DNA of 64,000 nucleotides from Acorus gramineus (GCA_030737835.1 CM060848.1:17136804-17200803), one strand, 5' to 3'. Positions 36,420 through 50,091 are shown, counted from the stretch's first letter. Numbers and translations: made by a program. The notes: generated by a model not told the origin, from the sequence alone.

Positions 36420-37023
36420 ATGTATAAGGAGATGAAAAAATATATCTTTAGGTCCCTAGAGTATAATGCCATTACTTTTAATATCAAAAATATCTCTAAT
36501 CAATTTTTTCAATACACTATTAACATTCTCCAGTACATTATTAAGTATCTCCGATACATTGTTAATCTTTGCAAAATGTTAACAGACGACGAGGGACATT
36601 TTCAGTATTTTAGACAGACAAACTAATAACATCAATTTCTAAAGATCTAAAGATAATTTTTCACTGCTTTAGGGCTAAAAAATCTTGAAAACTTTCAAGG
36701 ACTTAAAAATAATTAATAGGTGATCACAAGGACCCTAATAAATTTTCCCAAAAAACATATATACTGTCTTCCCTAGATGTATTAATTGAAAATTATTCTA
36801 TAAAACAGAAATCAAAGGTATAAAAAATAATAAAAATCTTAAAATCTTGCATGTTTTCCACGTGACAACACAATGTTATCCCCCATAAAAAAAAATATTT
36901 GGATTTTTTTTTTAAAAAAAAAACAAAAACAAACAAACAAAACATTGTGATTCCAAGTATTAAGACCATCATCTCTATTAAAAAGTCCACTGCAATTTTG
37001 TTAAATAACTCTCCGATTTGAAC

Positions 37024-38544
37024 ATGATATTGTCCTCACAAACTCTTCATCCAATCCTCCCCCATCAATCCCCTCACTCACCACGCCCAATCCTTTCATC
37101 CAACAAACCCATCAAGAACAACAAGACCCCCACCCCCACCTCCTCGGAATTCGGGACCCTCCTCCGCTCCTGCATCGAAACCCGCTCTCTCCAACAAGGC
37201 AAGGCCCTCCACTCACGCATCATCCAAGCCGGGTTCGACCGGAACCGAGACTTGCTTCCCAGGCTCATTAAGCTCTACTTCACATGCAACGGAGCGAGCG
37301 ACGCACAAAAACTGTTCGATGAAATCCCCCATAGAAACCGAAACGTCTATATATACACTTCTATGGTTTCTGGGTACTTGGAGAATCAAATGTTCAATGA
37401 AGCCTTCGATGGTTTCTTCGAAATGCTCGAAAATGGCGTAAAACCGGATTCTTTCACCTTCTCTGCTCTCATGAAGGCTTGTGTTCAATTGGGTTCTCTC
37501 GATTTGGTTGTTCAATTGCATTGCATGATTGCGAAGCTTGGTTACGGGCCTTCCGATTTATCCGTCGCTAATTCTCTCATCAATGCGTATGGGTTCTTTG
37601 AAAAATTTGAGTCTTTTAGTCGAATCTTCGACGACATGCCCATGAGAGACGTCGTTTCTTGGACTTCGATGATTCAGGCGTGTAATCGGTCGAAAAGACA
37701 TGGTGAATCGATGGAGCTGTTGTCGAAGATGCAGTTCGAGGAGGGGCTTAAGCCGAACGCGTTAACGGTCGTGTCCGTGTTACCCGCTTGTGCATTCTTC
37801 GCTTCTCTAAAGAAAGGTCAGGCGATCCATGCTTTCGTTATGCGAAACGGACTCAATTCGAACGCGGTGGTTGCGGCTGCGCTTATTTCCATGTATTCGC
37901 AATGCGGGGAATCCGATGATGCTTTGGTGGTGTTCGACGCATTGGAGGGGGCACCAAACGTTGTGGTTTGGACATCGATGATCGAGGGGCTATCGATGAA
38001 CGGGAGGTTTGACGAGGCATTGAGGCTATTCGAGGCAATGCAAGTCAAACCGAATCGCATAACGCTCGTGGTGGTCTTATCCGCTTGTAGCCATGGAGGT
38101 CTTCTCGAAGTGGGTCGACGGATTTTCGATAGCATGAATGAGAAGTTTGGGATCGAGCCTCGAATGGAGCACTACGCGTGCGTGGTGGACATGTTGGGCA
38201 GGGCGGGTAGGTTTGATGAGGCAGAGGATTTCATCGAACGCATGAAGGTTAGACCGAACGGGAGCGTGTACGGGGCGTTGCTCGGGGCATGCCAGGTTCA
38301 TCGAAACGTAAAGCTGGGAGAGAGGGTGGCGCTCGAGCTATTTGAGCTCGAACCGAGCGATGCGGGGAATTACGTGATGCTTTCGAACTTATACGCTTCG
38401 ACGGGGAGGTGGGAGGAGGTGGGGAGGTTGCGGGTGGCGATGATCGATAGGGGATTGTTTAAAAGCCCTGGCTATAGCTGGTTGGAGATGCGAGACAAGA
38501 TTTTCGTGTTTGGCACGGACGAGCGCGCCGATTTGGATTGCTGA
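37024..38544 (+). CDS. PLS-class pentatricopeptide repeat protein with E domain, intronless
   Basis: A single exon encodes 506 residues (508 if the ATG at 37018 is used). It has a run of P, L and S type repeats with characteristic words (VKPDSFTFSALMKAC, RDVVSWTSMIQAC, LKPNALTVVSVLPAC, VKPNRITLVVVLSACSHGG, MEHYACVVDMLGRAGRFDEA). An E domain follows (YGALLGACQVHRNVKLGE, then GNYVMLSNLYASTGRWEEV, SPGYSWLEM). It ends shortly after the E region and lacks the C-terminal DYW deaminase domain. Family members bind organellar RNA in a sequence-specific way and commonly direct C-to-U editing with partner proteins. The N-terminus is rich in Ser, Pro and His with few acidic residues, suiting an organelle transit peptide; target organelle and RNA cannot be read from sequence alone. 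Confidence 0.93.
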   Translation: MILSSQTLHPILPHQSPHSPRPILSSNKPIKNNKTPTPTSSEFGTLLRSCIETRSLQQGKALHSRIIQAGFDRNRDLLPRLIKLYFTCNGASDAQKLFDEIPHRNRNVYIYTSMVSGYLENQMFNEAFDGFFEMLENGVKPDSFTFSALMKACVQLGSLDLVVQLHCMIAKLGYGPSDLSVANSLINAYGFFEKFESFSRIFDDMPMRDVVSWTSMIQACNRSKRHGESMELLSKMQFEEGLKPNALTVVSVLPACAFFASLKKGQAIHAFVMRNGLNSNAVVAAALISMYSQCGESDDALVVFDALEGAPNVVVWTSMIEGLSMNGRFDEALRLFEAMQVKPNRITLVVVLSACSHGGLLEVGRRIFDSMNEKFGIEPRMEHYACVVDMLGRAGRFDEAEDFIERMKVRPNGSVYGALLGACQVHRNVKLGERVALELFELEPSDAGNYVMLSNLYASTGRWEEVGRLRVAMIDRGLFKSPGYSWLEMRDKIFVFGTDERADLDC

Positions 38545-38699
38545 ACATGTTTTTGGTTGAGGCCTCCCGTTTGGGACCGCGTTACGTTGTGGGCACGTTT
38601 TGGTGCTGGCGAACGCGGTGGAATGTCACTTCCAAACCAAACCAAACACCCGCGTTCGTGTTTGGATAAAGCTAATGAATAATAGTGTTAAGTTTAGTT

Positions 38700-40431
38700 T
38701 TTTTTTACAATCGTTACCGGCTTTAAGTTTTTTAAGTATATACTAAGGAGTTTTACAGAAGAAAATATTGTAAGTATAAATACGAATGAATTTGGAATAT
38801 ATTCCTTTGCACAAACACAAATGAAAGCCAATGCCATTGACAAATATAAAACCATGTTAGGAAAAATTAGACAGCAATGGTAGCACAAGGATTATAAACA
38901 ATGTCCTTTCTCCGATGCATATTTTCCTAACCACCGTTTGGGTAACATAAACTATTAAGGGACAAATAACCGTTGTAATATATATGATAAATAAATCATT
39001 TTTTGTAGAGTTGTATTTTAAGTTATTTTTATTAAAAAATATAATAATAAAGTTTTTGTTGTTTGTTTAATAATAAAAAATTATGAGTAAAAGGTAAATA
39101 AATAATTATAAAATGTTAAAAAGTTGGTTTGACATAAGCAATTTTGATTTATGCGAGATGATAGGTGATTTAACGTGTGAGTCTTTTTATACAAACAAAT
39201 TGGATGGAATAATCTAATTTAAAAAGACATAAAATATCAATATTATTTTTTTCCTATCTATTCTGAGACAGTTATATTTAGTTATTCCTTACAAACAAAT
39301 AATTTTTTAGACTTATTCATTTATATTTCACCAAATTTCATATTTTCCGAGTTCATTCCACCATCCAAATAAGGGTTAAAAGCTCATCCATGTCCGCATC
39401 TAATCAACCAGATGGACCATGAAATTTCAATATATTATTAAATTGATCAATTTCTTTTGAATAATCAAAATTATTTCAGACCAATATCAGTACTCGATTT
39501 ATTTATTTATTTATTTTTATTTTTTTACTAAAAACTATCAAAATAAAAAACTGCATTAAGTCTCTATAAACATCATGTACACATGGAGAAAGTATTAGAC
39601 GAATAATATTGCCGGTCAAAAGAAGCAGTCAATCGGACTCGAATTTTAGATCAATGGATAGTTGATTCTTTCACGGAATATAAACGTGGACGTCATTTAA
39701 TCACGTGCTTTCCACCAAAAACAGGTGGACATCCACCCGTACGTACATTTTGTGTGCTCCGATACCCCCATTCGAACGGCTGTGATCTTTTAACAAGGAA
39801 GTGTTTTTTTCAGACACGTGTTATTCGTTCGGTAGTTCAACGAGAGGTCCTGACGTGTACACGTTCGACTGGATAAACTCAACCCAAAAAAGAAACACGT
39901 GTCCACGTCAGCATTCCATCCCTCTTATCCACCATGGATAACTTTTTCCGTTTATTATATCACAATCCGTTTCTCAACCGTCCGATCCAATCTGAACGGC
40001 TGTCACCAATCTTGACGTGGCGTCAAGGCGCACGTGCGCGCCGACCATCCACCGACCCTTTGACTCCAACCATTTCTGACGGTTCGATCGGTGGATCCAA
40101 CGGTTCCCGTGATAGTCTAAAACCATGGGTAATTTCGTCTTTTTGAAATTAAATTTTTCTGGTCATGATTCGTGTTCAAACACGTTCCCTCATTTTCCCC
40201 GAATTTTCCATATGTTTTTTCTCTGTTTCTTTTGTCCGAAGCATTTCCTTTCACAAATATATTTCACAAGCTTTGATTTATTTTAAAAAAAGGCTTCTTT
40301 AAAGTTTCTTCATTATTTGTATATACGAAATCCATACGAAATCCCCAATTTTTGTGAACAATTCAATCGATTTTTTTTTTTTGATTGAGTTCGATTAGGG
40401 ATTCAATCGATCCCGTATTGTTGTTGTTGTG
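38700..40431. promoter_or_regulatory. Spacer and promoter region of the invertase gene, with ABRE/G-box-like words
   Basis: The first kilobase is AT-rich. From about 39660 several ACGTG words occur: AATCACGTGC, GACACGTGTT, AAACACGTGTCCACGTCAGC and GACGTGTACACG. ACGGCTGTGAT and CCGTCCGATC are interspersed. No TATA box stands out. These are motif matches consistent with abscisic-acid or light-responsive control, not proof of it. Confidence 0.4.
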
Positions 40432-43400
40432 ATGACGATGATGATGATGAGTGCGACGACTTCCATGAAGCCCTGTTGTCGGATCCTGTTCGGCTCCGGC
40501 ACGCCCGCAGTCCGCCGCCGTCGCGTAGCCGCCGCCGCCGTCGGCTACATCCGCCGATTCGACGCCTCCTACTCCCGACGCTTCCCCCGCATCGTCCGTC
40601 GTATGCCCTGCCACTGTCGCGCCTCCGCCGCTGCCGGCGCCGACGGGGGCGTCTCGATCGCCCGGCGACACTCGACCTCGGTCGAGATCGTCGGCGCCGG
40701 GGAGAGCAAGGGGTTCGAGAGGATCTACGTGCAGGGTTTGGCGGCGGCTGTGAAGCCGCTCGTCGTGGATCCGATTCCGGTGGAGGTTCCGGGGCCGCCT
40801 TCGCCGGAGGAGGCCGTGGAGGAGGAGAGGGGGGTGCCGATCGCGGCGGAGAAGGAGCTATCGGAGATGGAGAAGGAGGCGTGGAGGCTGCTGCGAGAGG
40901 CGGTGGTGAACTACTGTGGGAACCCGGTCGGGACCGTGGCGGCGAACGATCCATCGGAGAACGCTTCGCCGCTCAATTACGATCAGGTGTTCATACGCGA
41001 CTTCGTTCCGTCGGCGCTCGCGTTCCTCCTGAAGGGGGAATTCGAGATCGTTCGCAATTTCCTTCTCCACACTTTGCAATTGCAGGTGAATTTTGTATTC
41101 TGTTGGTCTTGATTTCTTGATTTTGTTTGGATTGAAATTGATTTGAATTTTTGTTTTTTGGGTGTGATTGTAGAGTTGGGAGAAGACGGTGGATTGCTAT
41201 AGCCCTGGACAGGGGTTGATGCCGGCGAGTTTTAAGGTGAGGTTGGTGCCGCTGGATGGTGGGAATGAGGCGTTTGAGGAGGTGCTGGACCCTGATTTCG
41301 GGGAGGCGGCGATCGGTCGGGTCGCCCCTGTTGATTCCGGTGAGTGACTGGTGGTTTGGTTTGGTTTTAGGGGTGACTCTTATCTTGATTGTCAAAAGCA
41401 TGTGGTTTATGTCTGGTATATAAGAAAAGTATTGTTACACGCAATTTATGTAGACGGTCCCACGGACAGTCCATATACCTCCATAGCATTCTTATGATAT
41501 CTTCATCAATTATAAGTATTTTTTGCACATTTGCTAAACATGGGTCTATTCACTAGACATATACACTTTTCATAAAAACATATATCTTATTAGACTGTTT
41601 CTAACATTATTCATATAAGAATGAAACAAGAGTCTCTCTTCATACTAAAAAGATGATAAAGTGCTTCTTAGGGCAACATTATAAAACTAACTCTAACCTA
41701 TAATCTCTGTGTTCATCTCTTTTATTTTAAAATCATATGCATTTTTCCTCTCATTTTCTTTTAAAAAAACTACAATGCATATTTTAATAAGTAAATTCAA
41801 AAACATATTATTTTTTTAGGAAAATGAACTTGGTGTATCCACCGCTTCTTTGTATTAGATAGAAAGGAGTACATGCCCGATGAAAACAAAGCAGCAAATT
41901 AAGCAAAAGAGAAGAGGAAAGGAGAGGGAAAAAAAAAAAGAAAAAGAGGGGGGAACTTGGGTGCTTGGGTATGAGATTAATCAATATCTGTGAAAAATAT
42001 GGAAGTTTAATTGATGATATCTTAAAAATATTATTTTTAAATATATGTTAAATGTTTTTAATATTGATCTTATATTGAATGTATAACTGGATATAGGACT
42101 TACATACACTCATGGATCAGGAGGTGCTTTTGAGATGGAAATTTGAAATTCCTACATATATTGGTTCTGCACTTGTAAGAGTTGTGATGTGTGATCATAG
42201 TATGCACACCATGATTTGCATTGCGACTTAATGATATGAAGATGTAAATATAGTCTAGTTGCTCACATCAAGAATTTACAGAATTTGTTATTCTAAGGGG
42301 TTAGTTGCATGATATTATTGTCATTATATATTTATTTATTCTGGTGCTTGATAAATAGTGACATTTTCTCTGGTCCTCTATTGAGGTCAAGGGTGTCTCA
42401 ATGTCTTGACTAAAATGATTAATTAAAATTTTGGGTTAGTGAAAACTTGTGATATGGCATTGACAGGGTTATGGTGGATCATCCTGCTGAGGGCTTATGG
42501 AAAGATCACTGGAGACTATGCATTGCAAGAGAGGGTGGATGTCCAAACTGGCATAAAACTGATCTTGAACTTGTGTTTGTCTGATGGATTTGATATGTTC
42601 CCATCTCTACTGGTCACAGATGGCTCCTGCATGATAGACCGAAGGATGGGTATCCACGGACACCCTCTTGAGATCCAAGTAATTTAAAGTTCCACTGAAT
42701 CCTTTTCTATTGAAGTTTATTACTTTTTTATGCTTCCATTGCAATTTTATTGTCCTTGTTGTTTTAGACTAGTTATATATTGAATCGGACATGCTGGAAT
42801 TGTTTTTTCATTGACTTTTGTTTTATTCAATTTTGTAGAGATTTTTCTCAGATGGCCCATTGTGTACTTAACCTCAGAAGATGAACATGTCAGGGTGAAA
42901 AATCCATTGTAAACGAGTATCAATCATGTAATTAGATGCACTATATGTTGCTGATATTTGCATTCCAGCCTGACACTCCATCGGTAGGGTAACCTGTATC
43001 CATGTGTGAACTTGTGAATTAACTATGATTATATGTGAGAACCTGATGACAACTTTTTTCATTTTAAATAATTTTACTTGATTAAACTGTCAGAGGGCTT
43101 CTTATTTCAGTGAATCTTGCTCAGGTCTTACTTTAGTAATTAGCAGCTTAAAGTCAAGGGAAAGAGAGGTTATAAGTAGCTGAAAATGTATTGCTAATAT
43201 TTTTTAATACGAAGGCAGTTAGTTTAGATACGGTTTTGGTAGTCCACTGCATAACACATAGGCCTGCAATCTAGTATAAGATCGTTCCCAGTTGATGTTC
43301 ATGGGAAGAAAATTACACTTTCCAGTTTCCACTGAACTCAGAGCATAAATGATTTGAAATGATTACATGCTAAAGCAAATTATCTCATGCATGAACTTGG

Positions 43401-45379
43401 ATGATTAAAAATCCTTTTATTCTGCTTATTTTCTACAATTGAATGAATGTGCCTCGTTGCCTCCATCATAGATTACATTCTAGCAGCCAACTGTTTGGAT
43501 GCTGTCAATAGTGATTGTTATGATTCAATTGGGATGTCTAAATTTTACTTCTACTCGGGAAAGTTTTTAACGCATTCTTCTTGGTGCTGATTGCAGAATG
43601 GTGTGCAACTTTGTTTAATCTTTATTAGAACCATGGATACTCCAACTGATTTTTACATTTTTTTTGGCAGGCATTATTTTACTCAGCTCTTCGGTGTTCA
43701 CGTGAAATGATCACTGTCAATGATGGATCCAAGAATCTGGTGCGAGTCATCAACAATAGGCTCAGTGCGTTATCCTTTCACATTCGAGAGTATTATTGGG
43801 TGGATATGAAGAAGATCAATGAGATATATCGGTATAAGACAGAGGAATACTCTCAAGATGCGATTAATAAGTTTAACATTTATCCTGACCAGATTCCTTC
43901 CTGGCTAGTGGATTGGATTCCTGATAGAGGTGGTTACCTTATTGGCAATCTTCAGCCAGCTCATATGGATTTTAGGTTCTTTTCACTTGGCAATCTATGG
44001 GCCATAGTCTCTTCTTTGACCACCCCAAAGCAAGCCGAGGGCATCCTTAATCTTATTGAAGAGAAATGGGATTCCATTGTCGCAAATATGCCTCTTAAGA
44101 TATGCTATCCTGCTTTGGAATATGATGAGTGGCGGATTATTACCGGAAGTGATCCAAAGAATACGTGAGTTTCTTTTCTTCCTTCTTGGTTGATATAATT
44201 GGCTTTTGCAGCATATTTCATTGCATGCATCCTTGAATGTGTGTTCTGCTGCAGGATGTGAATGCATTCTTAATCCTATCTATACCACAGTAGATTTATT
44301 ACAATTGAATTTTGCAAATTTCTTAGGACTAGCCTGCATAGGGTTGGATTGGCAGAGGGATAAAACTTTTCCAACTAGAAATACGGATAAAAATGCATTT
44401 TTTTCACCCATCCTCTCAGATTCATTATTTGTTCTGTAATCAGTGTGGATCCTTAGCCTCCTGTTATCCATATACTACCAAATTTGATTTGTCCCTTTCC
44501 AGTCTGCCAAATTCTCTACTTTGTAACTCATAGGAAGACAGTACAGGACATACGCAATCTCCAGTGGATGGAATGAGGAAACAAACAAAACACCCTATAA
44601 AAGAGGATTATCTGAGCCATTGTTACACGTCGTCTTATTTATTTTTATCTTTTCTCCTTACAGAAAGTTTTTGGTGGTGGTGTGTTGATGATGTTAATAT
44701 TTAATGAAGTGAAGGAAGTGAAATCATTAATTATAAATAAAAACAAAGAACCATCATTTGAGATATATCTTCAACAGAAGAAGCTAGGTTGCCCTTAGAA
44801 AAGATAACGAGCCACTCTGTTTAAAAGAGAATTTTTTTATTGTACCATGCATCAAGCTATCCATTAAAAATTGTTCTCTCATGCTACTTCTAACTAGGGA
44901 ATATGATTTTTTGCAGGCCTTGGTCATACCACAATGGAGGGTCTTGGCCTACACTCTTATGGCAGGTACTTTAGATACTTTATTCTACTATACAACTTGA
45001 TATCGAAAATTTAATTCTATTCTAAACTTTCCTCCCTCCTTTTTTTCCCCAGTTCACGCTAGCTTGCATTAAAATGGGTAGGCCTGATTTAGCCAGGAAG
45101 GCTGTTGAGGTGGCTGAGAAGAGGCTATCAAAAGATAAGTGGCCAGAATACTATGATACCCAAACTGGCAGGTTCATTGGGAAACAAGCACGTCTGTATC
45201 AGACATGGACAATAGCAGGGTTTCTTACCTCCAAAATGCTCTTGGAAAATCCAGAGATGGCATCCATTCTGACATGTGATGAGGATCTTGAGCTGCTGGA
45301 GGGATGTGCATGTCTTCTGAATAAGAGCGCACGCGTCAAGTGCTCTCGCTATGCTGCGAAGTCTCAGGTTCTCATCTAA
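40432..45379 (+). CDS. INVA: Alkaline/neutral invertase (GH100), INV-A type, probably mitochondrial
   Basis: Six exons (40432-41085, 41174-41339, 42467-42678, 43671-44164, 44917-44965, 45053-45379) join in phase to 633 residues, the usual length for this clade. It hydrolyses sucrose to glucose and fructose at neutral to alkaline pH. Signature blocks are [19 protein letters not shown] (about 183-200), [33 protein letters not shown] (Asp272), [61 protein letters not shown] and KWPEYYD (Glu557). The Asp of VDSGLWW and the Glu of WPEYYD match the catalytic pair as I recall it for cyanobacterial InvA. The N-terminus is Arg/Ala-rich with almost no acidic residues, and MKPCCR resembles Arabidopsis INV-A, so mitochondrial targeting is likely. 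Exon 1 is far more GC-rich than later exons. A GTG just before the ATG was not used as start. Confidence 0.93.
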
Positions 45380-46280
45380 TAACATACTTAAATAATTTGA
45401 TGACATCCCATATTCTTTATGATACTTAGGAAAAAAAAAAGAAAAATAAGCTGATGAAACATAGTGCATTCATCCCTAGGAGACTATTTATATTAGGTGA
45501 GGTACATGTGTCTGTGACATACCGCTGACTCTTCCGGCCTAGTTTTTTTTTGGGTGGGGGGTTTTGCTGGGGCAGTTCTAAACATTCTAGAACTAGATGC
45601 AATCTGGTTTGAGGAGATTGAACCAAGGATTGAGTCACAGAGAGATGAATGATGTTGTATACTCTTGACCATCACTCAAAAACACTATATTGAATCATTG
45701 AAGTCCACATTGAATGGATACAAATACTACTGATGTACTGTTGTTGTTCTGTATCCAACATTTTTTCTTATTATTTTGTGATTTGGACATGTGTGTGCAC
45801 TTTGTCTACCATTTTTAAGCAAGTGACTCCTGTTGAGTTGCTGCAGGTGTAAATGTTAGGCTCTGCTTGGAATCGATTGTCAAACTTATTCTCTTTTTTC
45901 AAAATTATTATTCAAATACCAAAAGGATTCTATTTTTAAACTTTATTTATTTATATTTTTTTTGTTTCAAACGTTGATTTTTATATGTCAAGAAAACAAT
46001 ATTTATGAAAAAAGCTGGTTTATAGCAGCTTTCATGATAAAGAAAGTAAAATATCATATAAAGCTCCAAAACAAGTTTTTAATTAATTCCTTAACACACT
46101 AAAGTAGACACAGTCGCACAAGTCTTCTTACACTTTCTTTACTAAAAAGTGCCCCCCACTACTGAACAAGGCAAAACTGGGGAACCATGTACATCCATAA
46201 CTCACACACACATTACAAACTCACACCTGCAGCTAATTAACATACACATAATAAACCTTGACCTTAATAAAATTTTTGAA

Positions 46281-47493
46281 TTATAAGTGATTCAATCCAT
46301 GGAAGCCATTCCGATGATCATCATCATCGTCGTTGTCGACAAAGTCCGCCACCGTCCGGAAGGGATCGAGGCGGCTGTGGCTGAGGCGGAGGGAGTAGGC
46401 GGCCTTCTTGTACTCAGCCCAAGTGAATGGCCTGTAGAGGGAGGGTGTCTGAGCCGTGACTGTCTCCGGGAGGGGGGCGATCCGGGCGTGGAGAGGCGGT
46501 GCACCGAAGTACACCATGGACAGCCTAGACCTGTATGGGTTCACCATGGCTCTATGTCTCACACTTATGAACCTCCCGTTTGTTAAGGCCTTTTTTTTAT
46601 TCAGTAAACCAAAAAAAAAAGAAGACAATGCACATTCAGCTCCACATTGGCACATTTTTATTGTATATATTAGGTTATTGAAAGAAGAAACCTACTGTCA
46701 CACTGGGATATTTTTATAATCATTTTTTTAGTCAAGTTGAAAATGAAATCAAATAAAAATGTAAAACTTTATGCATTTAATTCATTTGAATATGTGTATT
46801 CCTATCTTTTTGTAAATATATATATACTTAACTAGGCAAGTATTGTTAAGAAAAAAGAAAATAAAACTGCATGTGATCTGTATTAAATATGACATTTTGA
46901 TTTTAATTTTTTTAAAATAAGATGAAGTTTGAACTTTTACTGGCCATTTGATATTTTCAAAATTTATACACAAAAATAGGAAAATACAAAACTTGAAGAA
47001 AACATGAACCTTATAAATTCATAATTAAAAAAAAAAATTGAAAAAACAAAAATGAGTTATCTTGAGGTGCTCTAGAACATGGTAATTAATTAAGTACATC
47101 ATTAACTCAAAGCGTAAAACTTGAGAAATTCCATCAAGTACGTAAATGTTTTGCATGAGTAAACAAACATGAAAGGAAGATCAATATTCTTGCTTAATAA
47201 TGTCACCAAATAGAACATGCGGATGTCATGCAATTACATTACATTGGTTTAAGTACAATGAAAATATATATGAAGATAACTAATTAAACTGTGTTCTGCA
47301 GTTTTGTTTTTCTCATCATTAACAGTCCTCGAAATACATCAAGGAGTTGATGAGAACTACAGTTCTTTAAATCATATTAAAAAAAATTTGATTTAAAATA
47401 TGAAACCAAGGTGCATTACAGTCCGGTCAAAACGCATGGACTAACAATGATAAAATAAGGAGTTCACGTGTGTGGTTTGAAAGATATGATATG

Positions 47494-47562
<69 letters not shown>

Positions 47563-48862
47563 GTGTGTGTGTAGTGTGTAGTGTGTACCTGCAAAGCATC
47601 ACCAACGTTGACACAGAAGGAGTCCGGGTCAGGCGAGACGGGGGCCCAAAGGCCGTCCCCAAGCGAGATCTGAAGGCCCACAACGTCGTTTGACCTCAAC
47701 AGTGTCAATATTTGAGGGTCCGAGTGCTCCCCAAAACCTACCACACCTTTCACACTCACTCCTCCACCATTAACAACATTACACCACCCTTGTTGACTTG
47801 ACATGTCTCTGCCACTGCTGTTGTTGTTGTTGTCCTTGTCAACCGTACCATTGTTGTTAGTAGTTGTTGTTGTTGATATCAGTGAAGGGTAGTGATTGAG
47901 CCTGAACACAGAGTCACTCTCACCATCTCTTATCAGCCTTGCAAGTTTTTTTGGATCAGTTAATCTCAGCCCTTCACCCACCATCTCTAGAATCTCGACC
48001 GCTAGATCCTTCACTGCCTCCACGTACTCCCTCACTGTGCAACTGTATAAAAATAATGTGACATTGATTTTTTTACCCCTGCATGGATGTGTATAGTAGT
48101 ACTAGTACTATCTCTTGCATGTGTATATATATATTTTTTACCTTATATAGGTGTTGTTGGGGTTATGTGTTTGGCTTGATTGTTTGGCTCTGTGTAGCAT
48201 GGTTTGAGGAAGAGGGAGGGGGGGTAGGTGACTAGGTGTACCTTAGTCTGTCTGTGTTTTTCTGATTGGATGCATGGATTGACAGTGTGTCAGTGTCATG
48301 GTTGTTTCATGTTCTCATGAAGTTTCTTTTTAAATTTTCAGAGGAGGGAACGGAACATATGGATTTCATAATTAACAGTGGGGATTCTTTCTTTTTTCTT
48401 CTTTTCAAACAAGAAAAAGAAGTTGATGTGTGTCTGGACCATTGGCCTACCTCTAAAGCTTTGTTTGTTTATGAGTTTGCTTAATTTGTTTCTGTATGTG
48501 TCCCATATAACTGATTTTAGGGTGATTTATGATATATAAAAACTGTAATAAAAAATATTTTACAATCTTACTGAAAATGTCATAGGGTCAATCTACTATA
48601 TATTACAGAGATGAGCTAGATAGGCTGGATCCGATATATGAAAGTTTAAGAGGATATTGTCATAGTATTTTAATTTTGTGTTTTCAAAATAATAATGCAA
48701 TATGTTTTTTCAGAGAGCATTTTTTTCTACATATGTGGCACATAAACTAAACCTTTGTAACCATCAGACATAATAGTATAACAGCGTATATATACATTGG
48801 ATTTAACAACACAGATCAGTCAACTTGATTATTTTGTGTGTGTGTGTGTGTACGTGAGAGAT

Positions 48863-48894
<32 letters not shown>

Positions 48895-49718
48895 CCTAGT
48901 ATTGGGTGGAATGCCCGATGGAATGATTTTTGTAAACTTGGATTACTTCGATGTAATCCAGGATAATTAGCTAGCTGTGGATGAATAATAGCTGAATAAA
49001 AAGAAGACATATGGTAGTTTTTACGTGTGAAAACAAGCCACAGTCGACAAATATATATATATCAGCAAAAAAACATCACAGACACACATATTATTGTAAG
49101 TTTGCAGTGACCAATTATTGATGCGCCTGCACCACAAATGTACTCAGAATCTGATATGTTTCAAATTATATGTGCTCACCTAACATGACCCAATGAAAAC
49201 CAAAACTTATGATATTACTTGTCAACCCAACCACCCTATATTGTATGATCCAACACACAACATATATTTATGGTTAACAATATAATTAACATCATATAAA
49301 AATAATTAAACAAACACATTAATTCATATATAGCCAACCTGAACTTGTTAGGGTCCTCGCTAATGGTTTTGGACCTGTGGTTGATGGAGGCCTGATTTGT
49401 GTGGAGGAGGAGGTATTCAACCTCTCCGGTGTCGCCGTTGAATCCGATGTTCTTGTAACCGTAGCCCAGAGGATTGGGCGGCCCCGCCTTGAGCTTCTCC
49501 GGGGGTGGTTGAGCGAAGAAGGCGAAGGCCTCGGCCTCCATATTTGCCACTACGTGGCGTGGTACACCATGGTTGACCACCTTAAAGAAGCCAAGCTCTT
49601 CGGAGGCTCGGACAATGAGGTCCACCACGTCGGACCTCTTCCGGGTTAGGTCAATCACCGGGAGCCCGATCGGTCGAATGCGGTCTGGCCGGACCGGTGT
49701 CGGAGATGCTGCTACCAT
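46281..49718 (-). CDS. GA2OX: Gibberellin 2-oxidase (2-oxoglutarate/Fe(II) dioxygenase)
   Basis: Three exons (49339-49718, 47589-48042, 46281-46589) join in phase to 380 residues. The enzyme 2-beta-hydroxylates bioactive C19 gibberellins and their precursors, inactivating them. Diagnostic parts are GFFKVVNHGVP, AGPPNPLGYGYKNIGFNGD, the iron site GFGEHSD (His233, Asp235) with RHRAM (His290), and the 2-oxoglutarate-binding YRSRLSMVYFG (Arg300, Ser302). The end, FTWAEYKKAAYSLRL, is typical of C19 GA2ox. Oddities: a Thr/Asn/Ser-rich stretch of about 49 residues between LNHYP and GFGEH, where Arabidopsis GA2ox2 has about 16 by my recollection, makes the protein longer than usual. The exon 3 acceptor follows an A-rich rather than pyrimidine-rich tract. 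Exon 2 begins with a split Ser codon (SCTVREYV). Intron 2 opens with an AT/AG/GT microsatellite. Paralog number cannot be assigned. Confidence 0.92.
47494..47580. repeat. Compound microsatellite (AT)n(AG)n(GT)n in GA2ox intron 2
   Basis: About 16 AT units, about 17 AG units and then GT units lie directly after the exon 2 splice donor on the minus strand, close enough to influence splicing if lengths vary. Confidence 0.85.
48834..48897. repeat. (GT)n and (GA)n microsatellites in GA2ox intron 1
   Basis: A GTGTGT run is followed, after TACGTGAGAGATG, by a GAGAGA run. Confidence 0.8.
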
Positions 49719-49859
49719 AATTGGACTATGTTGAGCTTAATTTGTTTAATTTCCTCTGGATAAGAGAAGATGTTGATTTTGTTATATGAAGACTAAGAGA
49801 GGTAGTGAAGTGGTTTTGGAGGGGGGGGAATGAATGGAGGGGGGAGTTGGGGGGATAAA

Positions 49860-50091
49860 ATAGAGAGGATAGTGTGCATGTGACAAGGTGTCACAGATTG
49901 CACATTTTGTATTAATTAAACATGAAACAGTATTTTGATCAAACGATAAGCATTGTTACACACAAACCTGGCCCTTATATATAATCTTACATGCAGTCTT
50001 ATATATGTCTCATAACAAAGTGTGGTTATATATACACTCACATTTCATTGAATTAAATATGTAATATTTTACTTATTCTATAGATGAACTC

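Noticed and set aside
40363-40954. Minus-strand frames opposite invertase exon 1.
   Set aside because: Shadow frames of a GC-rich coding exon, made of Arg/Pro/Ser repeats.
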